Under the pieces are notes generated by a model that did not search any database, was not told the origin of the DNA, and saw only the letters and a list, made by a program, of their open reading frames with translations. The position numbers were made by a program, and so were the translations under genes. Below are positions 47,435 through 60,419 of a DNA stretch of 64,000 nt, piece by piece (positions within the stretch are counted from its first letter, which is position 1; every line of letters starts with the position of its first letter). The stretch is from Elysia crispata (lineage: Eukaryota; Mollusca; Gastropoda; Plakobranchidae), in contig JAWDGP010000465.1 in NCBI GenBank assembly GCA_033675545.1, positions 1 to 64,000 of the forward strand, read 5' to 3'.

Positions 47435-49106
47435 AAATCCTGAGGGATCTGGGCACAGGATTTGTAAACTGTTTCAACCTCTCCACTACATTAAGAGAGG
47501 ATCAGTGGGCAACCTTTGGGATTGAATATTTCACTGATCAGTAGATCCATTTGATGCTCAGCAAGCAACTAAATATGTTGCGTAGTGTTTTTTGATGAGA
47601 GAGAGGGAGCGCTTTACCAGAAGGTTGACTAATGCTGTGGTAAGATTTGGAAAGTCATTTCTTTAATTTATTACACGCTTGTAGTATCAGAAATGCAATG
47701 GGTTTTCAGTATATTTTATATGATATTTACTTAGTTTGTTTTTGCACTTTTTTTCAGAAACCATCTTGTAAAAATAGATTTCTAAAGCAATTTTAGAGAT
47801 GGTTTTTTTTTTGGTCACTTAAAAACTCACGACAATTTAAGGAAAAGACTTAGTTTTACATTTCTTGTTCTCTTGCTTTTGTTCAGTGATAAAATTGAGG
47901 AATTTTTTTTTTTTAATATTAATGGCAAATTTTGCCTGACTTTTTCAAAGTGAAAACTATGAAATTTAAAGTTTAGAATTGTAGTATTCAGAAATAACAA
48001 ATTGATTAGTCTGATTGTTCACTTTCTAAAGATGTTTTTTTTTTCCCCAGGGGTACATGGGTAGCCAATATAATCAAAATTTTTAACCTCTATGTTCAAA
48101 ATTTAATTTATACAGGCTTTTCCCATACATCTCCCTAAAGTTCAAGTTTTATATCATTTCTTATTGTAAATATTAAGTTTGGAGCTTTTAAACATGTTGT
48201 AAAAGAGTTTGCAGTCAAGGACAGAAATTTATCAAAAATAACTTTACCATGCATCAATTTTCCCCCCATAAACTTACACAGAGAAAAAATTAGGCTATGT
48301 GAAGATGATTCAAGATAATAAAAAGGGACAAAGACCAAAAAAAGAAACTTTTGCTGGGATAAGTCAAAAATATTCGTTCACTTGTAAGACTCATGTAGTA
48401 ATAGAGGGCCTATAGGTCAGAAAAAGAAAGTGGCAGATGTATGAAGGAACATACACATTATGATTTTTGAATGGGTACTTCACAGCTTGATCTAAAGATT
48501 GATTTGTAGGAGGAATCTTATTGCCCATGAGAATCACTAGCTCCAAAGCTGTGCTTCAACAAATAATATTGCATATAAATTTGTTATGATGTTCATCTTT
48601 CTTTACAACAACACTTCTGTCTTTATCTTTGTAATGACATCCATGTTAATTGACAAATGTGAGAATAAAATCAGAGCAAGAATATTTACAATTTTATCAA
48701 GCAGCAAATCCACTGTCTTCCTCTCTAGTCATTTCCATCTCCAAAAAGTATTTTTTCATATATTTTGCATAATTTATAGCTATCTCTAGGAATGTGTTTA
48801 TACCTGGTGTATATACATAGGTAAACAAAATCAAAGTAATTTTTTCTTTTAATGTATAGTTGAATATGACAAAATCATACTTCCTTTGATATAGATATGA
48901 TTTTTAATAATATTGGTATGTTTTTATACACATAAATAAAACAAAGCTATTAGGCTTCTCTTTGACCATTGAAATCATCTTGTAGCAAATGGCTGATTAA
49001 AAGTTTTTTTTTTAGATATTTGAAAATATTCATTTTAGAATTGAAATAATCTTTACTTTGTATAAAATTAAACTTGCTTTAATTTCTTTTATTGTTATGA
49101 TTATTA

Positions 49107-49107
49107 C

Positions 49108-49179
<72 letters not shown>

Positions 49180-49206
49180 TGGTAGTGGTAGTGGTAGTGG
49201 TAGTAG
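49107..49206. repeat. (TAG)n(TGGTAG)n trinucleotide array
   Basis: About 22 TAG units then about 5 TGGTAG units, of the same family as the large intron 1 array. Confidence 0.96.
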
Positions 49207-52200
49207 TATTGTTATTGTTATTGAGTTAAATTTCTTACTTTTTTTTTAGTTTTTATGAAACAGCTGAAAACTTTGGATAGTAGATTTTTTTTTTTAAATA
49301 CCAGTATGTAAATGTGAACAGTGTCATTTGCAATCTAACTTTGCAGGTAAGATGTTCACATTGATTTTTATACATACACGTCATGTCATACTTAACTTGT
49401 GGCTACAGGTAAATAGTTTAAATCCCAGCGCAGATTTCTTCAGATATCCAAGTTGTAAGAAGAATTCATTTGAAACAAATTTTTCCCATGAAGCTTTTAA
49501 CCTACTTGATAATTCAAATGGAGAGTTGTCTTATGAAACTTGTAGCCTATGAGATAAGCCAACTGGAGAGTAAATTCTGCTAAAGATTGTCTATTCTGTT
49601 CAAGCATAGATGAAATATCGGATGCTAAGGTACTGAGATATCTCTGAATTTGTCAAATGTTGTTTATAGACATATAGAGGACAGAGTATCTTTTCATAAA
49701 GGAAATGTTTTAAAAACCAATTTTCAAGTCTGTTAGCTTAAGTTGATATTTTACCTATCTGGTACCATAACAAATTGGTTTATCATGGATCCATCTTATA
49801 CAACTGTTGGTTCTAGGTAATGTAACCTCATCTGACAAAAAGTGTAAGAAGAAGACTCTGCTTCAAAATCTCAAAGAAGAAGCAGCAAAGTCTTCTGCCA
49901 TTGTTTAGATTGAGGTGTAAGATATGGTTGCGAACGTTTTAGCTTTAACCTTTTTTCATATAAACATGAAAACAATTTGTCCATTTCTCATATTTTCATA
50001 TGTAAAGAAATCATATAACTGGTTTGATAATAAGTATTGTGTTTTCTTTCTTTTCAAGTCAATTTTCTGTTCAAAAATCACCTTTTTTTTAATAAGTTCT
50101 TTGATAAGATAGTTTATATTTCATATATGCTTAAATGCTATGTCTGTCTGTATTTTACAATTCATATTCCATCAATGTTGTGATTTCTCTTTTATTGCTA
50201 ATATTGTAAATATATATATTGATTTTTGTGATGATATTTAAACCAGTTTACCTGGCAGTCTATAACCTGACTAAGTGAAGGAGGAGAAGCTGGTTTTAAT
50301 TTCCCTTGGTCATAAGCTCTCTTTAACTTAAAACTATATTTTTAAATGTGCTAGCTCCCTTGATGCTTTAATTTTGTACATTTGCTTTGTTATATCGTGA
50401 TTATTGGCCTCACTTATCACCTGAATAGTGAGTTACTCTTACTGTGAAGGAAATGTACATTCCTTTTTTTTACTTTATTTTTTTTTCATGCAAATATACC
50501 TTAACTTATTATTTTCAAATTGTGTATGTGCAATGCCTAGGGTCCTGGCTTTCAGTTATATTTTCATAATGACATTTATCTTGGTCGAGTCATAAGAATA
50601 ACTATTTTTTTAAATCTAGCCTCAAGAATTGATATCTTTCAACCCGTTCTCTGTGTATGATTTTATGAATTCAGTTTTATTATTTTTTTTTTGCCTTGTA
50701 TTTTCATAATACAGAGCTGTTGCCTTTGATTACTGAGGGCTTTTTACTAAGAGTCAAAAGGTAAGTCAAACCAAGCTGTTTGAATTCTAATTCAGTAGAA
50801 AATTGAACAAAAGTGCATGTTTGAAGTTGAGAATTCTCGCAAATTCTCAAGGTAGCTCTTACCTATTGTAGGCAACCTGCAACTTTTCAATGGACGGTGG
50901 CAGCAATCCTCACATTTTTACCTTTATGGTATGAACCTCCAATAGAAACTCCACAAACAACTGGCACCTCCATGTTTGTTCCCAACAAGTTATCCATCAG
51001 TATTTTGAATTGCATTTTTATTGTCGCAGAAAGTCCGCCTTGAATCAGTGGAATCTGTGTGATTAGATCAATATCTAAATTTAGGTCTTATAAGTTCTAC
51101 TACAATTATGGCCTCAAATAGACCTATTCTGTTTGATTGTTTGTAGACAAAAGAATCTGGAGAAGAATTTTCTAACAATGATCCGACTGTTAATTAGTTT
51201 TATTTGCTCTTATACTTTTTTTCTGCATCATTTATAGGTTTAAAACATTTCTGAAAAAAATCAAATTTTTACTCTTTTTCTTACATGCATAAAAAAGCAA
51301 ATTAAAAAGGCAGCTGAAAAAAAAAAATTTGCAACTGGCAGATATAAATATAAGTTTTGTATATCCAGGTTTTTAGAATGATTGCCAAAGTTTACTGTGC
51401 CAAGATATCTATAAAAACTTAAATGATTTAGCAACAAAGGAATATATAAAGAGGCAGTGGCAAAAAAAAAGTTGCATAGGTTTTTCATGGTTGAAAGTAT
51501 TATGTTTGGTTCAGTAGTTGTAAAAATTTGACTTTGCCGAATGGTAGCTTTTCTCTACCTCTGTTTTTTTTAGTTGTTTTCAACAAGGTTTGATTAATCA
51601 ATACTAACAGATATCTATGATACCTTAAGGTCAGTAAAGTTGTGGGTCATTTTTTTTTCATTTAATTTCTCCAGTCTAAACCAACAATTTAGGTGTGATA
51701 AACTTGTTAAAAAAGTATTTGCTTCTTGGAACCAAATTTTTTCTAGTTTTTCTTGTTCACACTCATAACATTTCAATTATTCAGCAGGTACACTAAAAAT
51801 CTACACTGGTTATTGGGGCAATGATCCAAAGGAAAGACTTGAATAATTTTTTTTCCACAAACAAATAAGAGAATCATATTTCATAGAAATGCAGATTTTG
51901 AAATCATGGATTTTTTTTCAAATAAAACAAAAAAAAACATCAAATCCTTTACACCTGTGTTCAAGATTTCAATAAAATTTGTTTTAAGTAGTTTCACAAA
52001 GATGTTGATTTTTAAAAGTAATAGTTTTTTTGAGTTTTCTAGTCCTTTTCGCATCAGCTATAATTTTTTAATCTGGTTTCCATATTGATGAGTTATACAA
52101 GATGTCTTTGTTTATCACACCTCACCTGTCTGTTTTTGTTTTGAACATCAGATTCGATGGTGTTAATCGTCAATGAATACGTCTTCGCCCCATAATTGTT

Positions 52201-55136
52201 AAAACTTCATCTTGTGGTTCGTAGAATAAAAGAAAAAAATTAGCATTTATATGCATTAAGTATTTTTCCACATAACTTGAGTATGTTTAGAATAGAAATA
52301 AATGTTTGTTTTTTTTTGTTAATTTACTTTCTTTTATATGCTCTACATTACTTTCCCCTCTTTTCTTTTAGGTGAAACCAGTTAAATATTGACATATTGT
52401 AAAGGAAATAAACATTTTATACAGTAACAATTAGTATTGTAAAGCTTTTTTCTTTTGGGACATGCTTTTTTTTTCTTTAACATGGAGAATGATGAAAAAT
52501 TCCATGTCATATATATATATATATATATATAAATAAAGTAATATAACAATGATACATAAGTTTTGAGAATTCTTCTAGTTTTTTTTTCAAAACTGATTGG
52601 TAAAATTAAAACAAACAGGGCTTCATATAGAACCAGGAAATAGAATTTTTTTAAGTTTTACACTTTGCATAAAGTAGACACATGTCTCTTACAATTCATT
52701 CAAAGGTCTGAATATTTTGATAATTTGTTTTCTCTGCTTCTAAACTGAAAATTGCTTCATCAAAATTCTCTGAATAAATTGGGTTTTTAAATCTTTGCAA
52801 ATATTGAGACTAATGATTAATGCCTTCTCCCAAATTCTGTGTTCCTGAAGTAGAAAATTGGATTAAAAAAAAGAGAAAGCGCTTTTAAACCAGGTAGATT
52901 TTAAGATAAGAAAGGAAGACATTCCTGAGATTCCTGAGAAAGCTAATTCTACAGCTTTTGATAGTCCATTGTGAGGTGAAAATAAGTGGTAGAAAACGAA
53001 GGATCTGCAGACACTTTTTTTTTCTCTTTTGACATTTTTAGAACTTTTGCTTGGCCCTAAAGCTATTTCATGACTCATTTTCCATGAATTGTTCCATTTT
53101 TTCCTCGAACTATTAGATATACTTTTAACTTGTATATTACAAAAATAAACACCATTTAAAGGATTATGCCTATGTCATATGTAGATGCAAAAGCAATTGA
53201 GGGTGAATCTTCATTTCCTCTTAGAGGGCATATCCTGAACAAATCATTCATTGTATTTGTTTTTAGTTTTGAATATTTACCTTCTAAAGTAATAGCTGTA
53301 GCAGAAACATTTTAAAACCAAATCTTCCATTTAATACATTTTATATTTCTTTCACTGTTAACTCTTCATTTTATGAGTTTTAGAAATGATAAATTTACTT
53401 TATGATCTGCTCTAGTACCATACCTCTCTCTCACTTGTATCATTGATCTGCCCAAAATTTATGTAAAGTAATTTCCAATTTTGAAGCAAATGTTGGAATA
53501 AATTGATTTTATTTGTCTTAAACTTCATACCACAATTATTTGTAACATTTTTTTTTCCAAATCGACCTTGACTGATTTTGATTTGAACCCTTCAGCCTCT
53601 TTCAAGTTGCGTCTTTTCACCATTTAGGATGACGCTGATCCAGGTTTTTTCAAATATCAAGGAAGATTTTCCGCCATTTTTTTCTTAATATTGCTTGTGC
53701 TCTACAAAATATAAGAAAACAAAGGAAATCTTTTTTTCCCGTAAGTTTTGATGTCATACAATTTTAGAAAAAGATATTTTACGTTTTGTTTTTTCCTTGG
53801 ATGGTTCCACTTATATTTAGTTTTTTTTCTTTCTTCAATGTAAAAAAAAAAATAATTTTGTTTGAAACAGAAATATGCATGTTTCTTGAGAAAAGTATGA
53901 AGTTGTTCTTTGATTTCGTGTTGAGACCGTTTGGATTTATAAAATTAGGTCCACTTCATTTGGATGTAAGTTGAGAGACTTTCCTTAAATTAAATAAATT
54001 TTCTTCATAATCACACAGAATTTTTACTTTCAATAAAAATTTAACCAAATAGTAAAATTGCTGAGCTTTATATATATATACTTATTCTTCAATTTTGCCT
54101 TTCTTTTTAATTTTTATTGTTACATTAAAACATGGCTTTGATTTCATTTTGTGCATTTTCTGTGATGTACAGTTTTGAATTTACTTTTGTGCAATTTGTA
54201 TGATTTGAAACTATGCCATCTTAAGTTTTTTAGAGAGAACATTCTGTTTGTTATCTTTATGAAAACTTTGAGGTCACATTTAACCTTTGCCACATTTGAA
54301 AATGTTGATACTGAGAACAAAGTAAGGTAGTCTCGTGCTTCTAAAAGACGAAAGCTAATAATTATTACACTGCCTTTTTTGTGCTATCTCTTGAAAAAGT
54401 ATCTTACTGCTGAAAAGTGACATTCAAATTGTGCATTGCCAGATTAAACTTTCTGAAATCTTACCTTTTGACTGATTGTGATTGGACCTGTGCATTTGGC
54501 TTTGTGAGGTATCGACGATTACACAGACAGGAATTAGATGTTGGGATCTCTATGTTAAAATATTTTGTGTTCAATGAAACTAAAATATAATAGCATAAAT
54601 TTGAAATGGTGGTCAGAGATATATCCCATGATACTTTACATCGAAGAGAAGTTTAAAATCTGTATATATTGTCTTTGTGATTTACAAATATTGCCATAAT
54701 TATGTATGTCAAAAACTGAATATGAACTACATTGTGTACTTGCCCGGGGCAATTTTGAGGCGCTGATTATCATTTGAAGTCAAGGCAGCTCAGAGTTACA
54801 TAATTCAAGGATCAAGTTCAAAACTAAAAAGAAAAAAAATGGGGGGAAGAAACTTTTTCTCTGTGAAATGTTATTTTCAAAATTCAAGAGCTGCTTTATA
54901 TTTCCACAAAGCCTTTCTGATCTAAAGAGGGATATACATGTGTTTGTACAGCCTAGGAACTAGGATATACATGCCTTTAAATATAAAGGGAGAATTGTTT
55001 TAAGAGCACAATTGTAAACTAAAATATTATGTACTGTCAAGCTCCTGTGTAAAGGGAAAAAAATTGCTGTTCTTTTGAACTCTCTGTTAGCAAAATAAAT
55101 GTACATGCAACGATTTTTATATAGTACATTATTATT

Positions 55137-55182
55137 CTCCCGTTGAACTATTTTTTTTTTTTTGAGGGGGGGGGGGGGGGGT
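55137..55182. repeat. Poly(T)-poly(G) tract
   Basis: A T run, GAGG, then about 16 G just before the distal poly(A) signal. Potential G-quadruplex in the RNA upstream of cleavage. Confidence 0.8.
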
Positions 55183-55214
55183 TTTAAAATAGTGGTTGTG
55201 TCTTTATCCTGTAC

Positions 55215-55220
55215 AATAAA
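55215..55220 (+). terminator. Poly(A) signal, best candidate for the distal lectin 3' end
   Basis: AATAAA followed at 20-35 bases by a GT-rich stretch (TGTATTGTTTGGTGTG), the standard arrangement of a strong cleavage site. Confidence 0.5.
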
Positions 55221-56013
55221 GTTTTACTGGTCTTGATTCTTGTATTGTTTGGTGTGATCTCTGACTCAAGAAGCACATCAGTGATGCATGCGCTAAACTG
55301 TGTCGCAAGTACCAATATAATAGTAACTGTTTTTGTTATAGAATGTACGACTGTTTCAAATATATCTTCTCTGAGACAGTTAAATCATATAATTATTTTG
55401 ATGTCAAGAACGCTGAAAGTTGTAGCTTACATATTAAAATAGAATTGATCTCTAAAGAGGTCACAGGTAGGTCAAGCCCTACTGGCTGTAGCACCAAGAA
55501 GACTTTTGACAGACTTCTTTCAATCTAATCACTATGCATCACAATCCCACTCAAAGACAATTGAGATGTAAGGGCTACATCTTTGTCTCATGATTTCTAA
55601 AGCAAAATAGAGTCTGTGGTTTTATCTTATTTGAGGCTTTAATCTTTTGCAGGATCAGCACATAAACTCAAACATATTACATGTACATATAAATCAATAG
55701 ATCAGTATCTCGACATATTTCACCTTCATCGCAGTACTGGTTTCAAAAAGAATCATTTATAAGGACCATGTTATCAGCAAGATGTAAGAAATTTCAACAA
55801 AATGCAAATCTGAATTGAATTCTGCAGATCTTTTACAAAATTGCGTTATGAAGCGTTGTACTGACCTTACGCATTATATGAATTTAGGGCGTTTTATTGA
55901 ATTTACAGAGGCAGATAAATAGGAGGTTACAGACAGCTTTCAAAAATTTCTGTAATTTTCTTTTTTTTCATACGAGCCAAAGAAATATTTTCCTGAACAT
56001 TTGTGGGTAAGCT

Positions 56014-56184
<171 letters not shown>

Positions 56185-56525
56185 TTTTTAATAAGACCAA
56201 ATCATTAATATGATTCCTTACATTATGTAAAAAAAAAAAATTAAGTTGGTAGTAATGGTATTGATATAAATTAATTTTGTTTTACTCAAGCATTTCTCCA
56301 TGCGATCTTTATAAATGAACTGTAGGAAAATCTGGATCAATAAAAAAGAAATTTTGTGTTACTCCCCCTCAATATAATTTTTTTTTGTATCTTAATTCAT
56401 GCAAGTTCAACTACTTCATTTGTGACTTGCTGGTAAAACCGACTGTGTGAATGTCACTACAGCTACATTAATTGGAGTTGGAGAATGTCAAAGAATATCA
56501 TTTTGTTCAGTTTTTCGCGAATTTC

Positions 56526-56563
56526 AGAGAGAGAGAGAGAGAGAGATAAAGATAGATGCTTTG

Positions 56564-56607
<44 letters not shown>

Positions 56608-56614
56608 ATATATA

Positions 56615-56667
<53 letters not shown>
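56526..56667. repeat. (GA)n and (AT)n microsatellites
   Basis: A short GA run (56526-56546), then about 100 bp of AT/ATT repeats and a short ATAC/CACA edge. Confidence 0.95.
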
Positions 56668-56670
<3 letters not shown>

Positions 56671-56876
56671 CATATATACACCCACACGCACACAACAAAA
56701 CGCAACTTAACTAAAATAAGTGAAACTAGAAAAATACAATTTTGTAATAACTGCTTTATAATCTGCATTCGGATAATCTTATAGTTATAGCATACATTGA
56801 TAAAGTAATCAAACAGGGTTTAGAACTGAAATAAAGGAAAATAAAACATTATTATGCTGCAATTTAGACCACAATA

Positions 56877-56882
56877 TTTATT
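56877..56882 (-). terminator. Candidate poly(A) signal of a minus-strand gene
   Basis: AATAAA on the minus strand. Downstream in that direction (56876-56820) the sequence is T/G-rich (TTGTGGTC, TGTTTTATTTTCC). It lies 1.5 kb after the stop codon at 58379. Confidence 0.35.
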
Positions 56883-58378
56883 ACCCGTTTTTGTTTTGTT
56901 TTTTTTTGTTGTTTTTTTTTTTTGCAAAACGCATTACATCCAAGGATTTAATTCTCTGCAAAATGCATTATCTCCTTTCAAAATGAAAACATGGTTCATT
57001 GACTTGGCATTATAGATTTCTTACAAAGTTGTTGCTTCCAAACAAGCATGAGAGGCTCAAACAAGGCTCTGGCGCGAGCAAACAATGTGTATCGCTTATA
57101 AAGTGAGACTCAAACAAAACAACAGCTTTAGGAAAACTGGTAAATTTCGTGACTTAGAAAAAAAAACGAGTGCTCAGTATAAATTGTTATACGTCATAAT
57201 TATTTACCTGTTTGACTCAAGTTGTCATAAGTTTTACATTTGGCTCTGACAAAGCTTTGATATAATTAAGAAAAAAAGACTAGAAATAATGCTACATAAC
57301 TTTCATGAACCCTTCGTTCCCAGTATTTATAACTTGAAAAAAGACGGGCCACAGTACCCTATATTCCCAACAACTGAAAAACTTTGATTTCCCCCTCACA
57401 TAAAATTATTATGTCAATCTCAATACATGAACCAACATTGTTATGTTCTACAAAAACAAAACCAGGATTAAAATCAAATATATGATTTTTTTTTCGGGCC
57501 ATGCATTTCTGCCGATCCTTGGAAAACTGTGACTCTAGAACAAAGGCAAAATTTGCATTTCACAGACCCCTTCCGAAATTTAAAGAAAAACCATAAACAC
57601 ACTATACTTTATAGTGACAAAACTTAGAGCGTGTTCAGTTTTCTAAAAATATTAAAGAAAAAAAAAAGAAGCAACAGGGGATGTAGCCATGTTTCTGGAC
57701 AATGACGCACCACAAAACTTTCCCATAGTCTTGATAATGACATCAATTTTAAATGTAATAAGCCTAAAAGATACACTCAAGATAACAAAAAAAAAAAAAG
57801 AAAAAAATGGATAAAAAGGATGAAAAAAAAAATTTACAAACTTTAGACAAGTTGAAAACCATACAGAAGTAGATTATTAGAAAAATCACCAGCAGTATGA
57901 GTGGGCTTGTTTGGGTTTAACAGTGTAGTACAAAATGTTGCTAAATGTCTACAACTTTCAACTTTTAGAACTAAGGTACTTAACTCACTAAGGGCATTGT
58001 AAATTAACTCCACAAGGGTGTTGTAAATTAACTCACTAAAAGCATTGTAAATTAACTCACTAAAAGCATTGTAAATTAACTCACTAAAGGCATTGTAAAT
58101 TAACTCACCAAGGGCATTTAAATTAACTCACCAAGGGCATTGTAAATTAAAACACTAAAGGCATTGTAAATTAACTAACTAAGGGCATTGTAAATTAACT
58201 CACTAAGGGCGTTGTAAATTAACTCACTAAGGGCATTGTAAATTAACTCACGAAGGGCATTGTAAAAGATAGCAAAATGTTGATGTCATTTGTAAAACCC
58301 AAACAACCCCACACAAACCAGTGCCACCTAACTGCTGAGACAATGTAAGTAAAAAAGGTAGTCTAGTCGCTGTCGTCG
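56883..58378 (-). other. Inferred 3' UTR of the minus-strand gene
   Basis: Moderately complex AT-rich sequence without an open frame between the inferred stop and the poly(A) signal. It contains the 24-bp minisatellite. Confidence 0.25.
57981..58265. repeat. 24-bp minisatellite, about 12 copies
   Basis: Unit TAACTCACTAAGGGCATTG plus TAAAT. Copies differ at AAGGGC versus AAAAGC versus CAAGGG, and one lacks two bases. Confidence 0.95.
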
Positions 58379-59351
58379 TCACTTCAATCTGTCCTGCTCA
58401 GCTGTTGTCTGTTGGTCAAGAAGTGTATTGTGAAAGTCCAGCACAGACTGAGGTGGGCTAAGTTCTTGAAGAAGCTTTAGGGTGCAGACTTGACAGTTGA
58501 AACTGGAGGAAGCACTGCAGACTTGAAGGTCTCCCACTTCTTGCCCTTCTTTAGAATAGGATAAGACGTAATATTGGCAGCATAAGTATTTAAACCCCTA
58601 ATCCACTTGTCAAGACTCCAACACAGTTGGCCTCGCTTAGTTTGAAGGCACGAGGTTGTTTTTTTGTGGCTTTTTTTTTTGGCTGATTTAAATTGAGGCA
58701 CTCCCAATCCTCTGTGTATTGATGGAGCGTGCCATGCTGCCACAAAGTTTAACACATGTCGTATTCTTCAGGCTAAAGGATGGTCTGTTTACGGCGGACG
58801 TCCTGCTCAATCTAACCAAAAACTCTACCTGCTAGCAGGAATCTGCGTTCCCTGATGGGGAATGCGTGTGTTATTTTTAAATGCGGAGAGTCTTAATTCT
58901 TTCTGGCAAGCAGCATTGACCTAATGTTCATGTTCTAGTTCAGCCCATAGAATGAGTCCGAGAAAAGTCTGAGCTCTGCACTTGAACTGTTTGATAATTA
59001 TGCGCCTCCACAGCTCCTCGATTTGCCTCCTCTTGATTAACGTTGTATATATGCACATACATACATACATACACACATACATACATACACGAATGCTAGA
59101 TTGCTATAACTGTATGTACATCGACGGTGTTTGGAGTACTTACGCATTTATCCGCCAGGTGACCAAATACACTGTAAATTTTTTAGAAAATCAGGGAATG
59201 TCAAATGACTTTTCAGTTGTGGTTTTTACTACGTATGTATACTGGAATCTATTTACAATCCTGGACTAAGTTATAGCATCGAAATTAAGATAATGCAAGC
59301 TTATCATATACATACAGTGGACGCAAGGGAAAGATGCTATTCCCTCGTTTT

Positions 59352-59441
<90 letters not shown>

Positions 59442-60312
59442 CAAGACTTGACCTAGCCCAAGCGTCTTCCGTCAGCCTTAACGATCAAGTCAATGGAGGT
59501 GAGGAAAAAACCCAGGAGTGTGCATCACATGACATTAGTGGGACGAGGTAGGGAGTCGTGCCGACATAATGGTGGTGTTCAAGGCATGCTCGAAGAAAGC
59601 ACATTAGAACACTATTGAATGACTACATTACACAGGCGCTAGACTTCTTATACTAAAAAAGACATTAGTTTAAGGTGCCGGTACGCTCTGTAAGACAATA
59701 AAGAATTCACAGAAAACTGAACAGAAAGAAAAAATATATATAACTCGGAATGGCAGTTGACAGTTGGACGATCCTTCTGGAAATCAAGAGATAAAGTGAG
59801 TGCAAAGAGGAAAAAAATAATATTGAGTAAATAAATAAATAAATAAACAAAAAGCAATTAAAATCTAAAAATCCCTGAATTTGTTTTCAATTCAAGCAAG
59901 GAGGCCTAAACAATTCCAGAAACGACACACGAAAATATGGAATCAACGTAAAAAAAATATTCCTTACAAATATTATACATTGGATTAAAAAAATATGTGT
60001 AGGTTTTCTCACCATGAAAGTGGAAAAATTCCAAAATTACCTTACCAGGATATCTAACATAAGCTTATAGAGATATAATTTGTCTCTACATAGGGCGTAC
60101 CTAGACATGAATTTTTAATTTTTCCTTTTTGAAAGACAAAATTTAATATTTTTCTGTAAGTTTGGTGATCTCTCTTGAGACTTTCCTGCACAATCCTACT
60201 GATTTCTCCAGCATTGACAATTTTCAGAGATTGTTTGCTTGGCACCTGGCAGAGATATACCTTCTCATCAAAAAAGTCTCCGCTTTGTCCTCTCTTGCCT
60301 TTAGGAACCAAT
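58379..60312 (-). CDS. Candidate 3' end of an unrecognised minus-strand gene (two exons)
   Basis: Minus-strand segments 60312-60101 (212 nt) and 58548-58379 (170 nt) are each open and protein-like, and join in phase (donor CTAG|GTACGC, acceptor TATTCTAAAG). The first reads GKRGQSGDFFDEKVYLCQV, then SLKIVNAGEISRIVQESLKR. The second reads CQVCTLKLLQELSPPQSVLD, then FHNTLLDQQTTAEQDRLK and TGA. A poly(A) signal follows at 56882. The upstream acceptor (GATTCAG, near 60313) needs a preceding exon ending in phase 2, which was not found, so the 5' part would lie further right. No domain was recognised. The junction is inferred; the acceptor could also be one of the nearby AGs. It could instead be two unrelated chance frames. 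Confidence 0.3.
59060..59091. repeat. (ACAT)n microsatellite
   Basis: About eight ACAT units with one ACAC interruption. Confidence 0.9.
59354..59439. repeat. (TAA)n microsatellite
   Basis: About 28 uninterrupted units, within the inferred last intron of the minus-strand candidate gene. Confidence 0.97.
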
Positions 60313-60419
60313 CTGAATCACCCACTATGCAAGGTTCGGGACTTTTCTGCTAAAAACGCGGCGTTATGTGAGAGAAACAATATATTATTTCATCCTTCCA
60401 TGCATTGAACACAATCTTT

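Larger units (their letters stand above)
47435..55235 (+). other. Probable long 3' UTR / downstream region of the lectin gene
   Basis: AT-rich, no credible exon on either strand. Canonical AATAAA motifs occur at several points, for example 48664, 52407 and 55215. The best downstream GU-rich context is at the last one. Whether the transcript really extends 7.8 kb is inference; shorter alternative 3' ends are possible. Contains a (TAG)n array at 49107-49206. Confidence 0.4.

Noticed and set aside
58477-58755. 92-codon minus-strand frame (NITSYPILKKGKKWETFKSA)
   Set aside because: Overlaps the preferred minus-strand frame ending at 58379 and is broken by an A-rich stretch. The other frame has the better splice-phase fit, though this one cannot be fully excluded.
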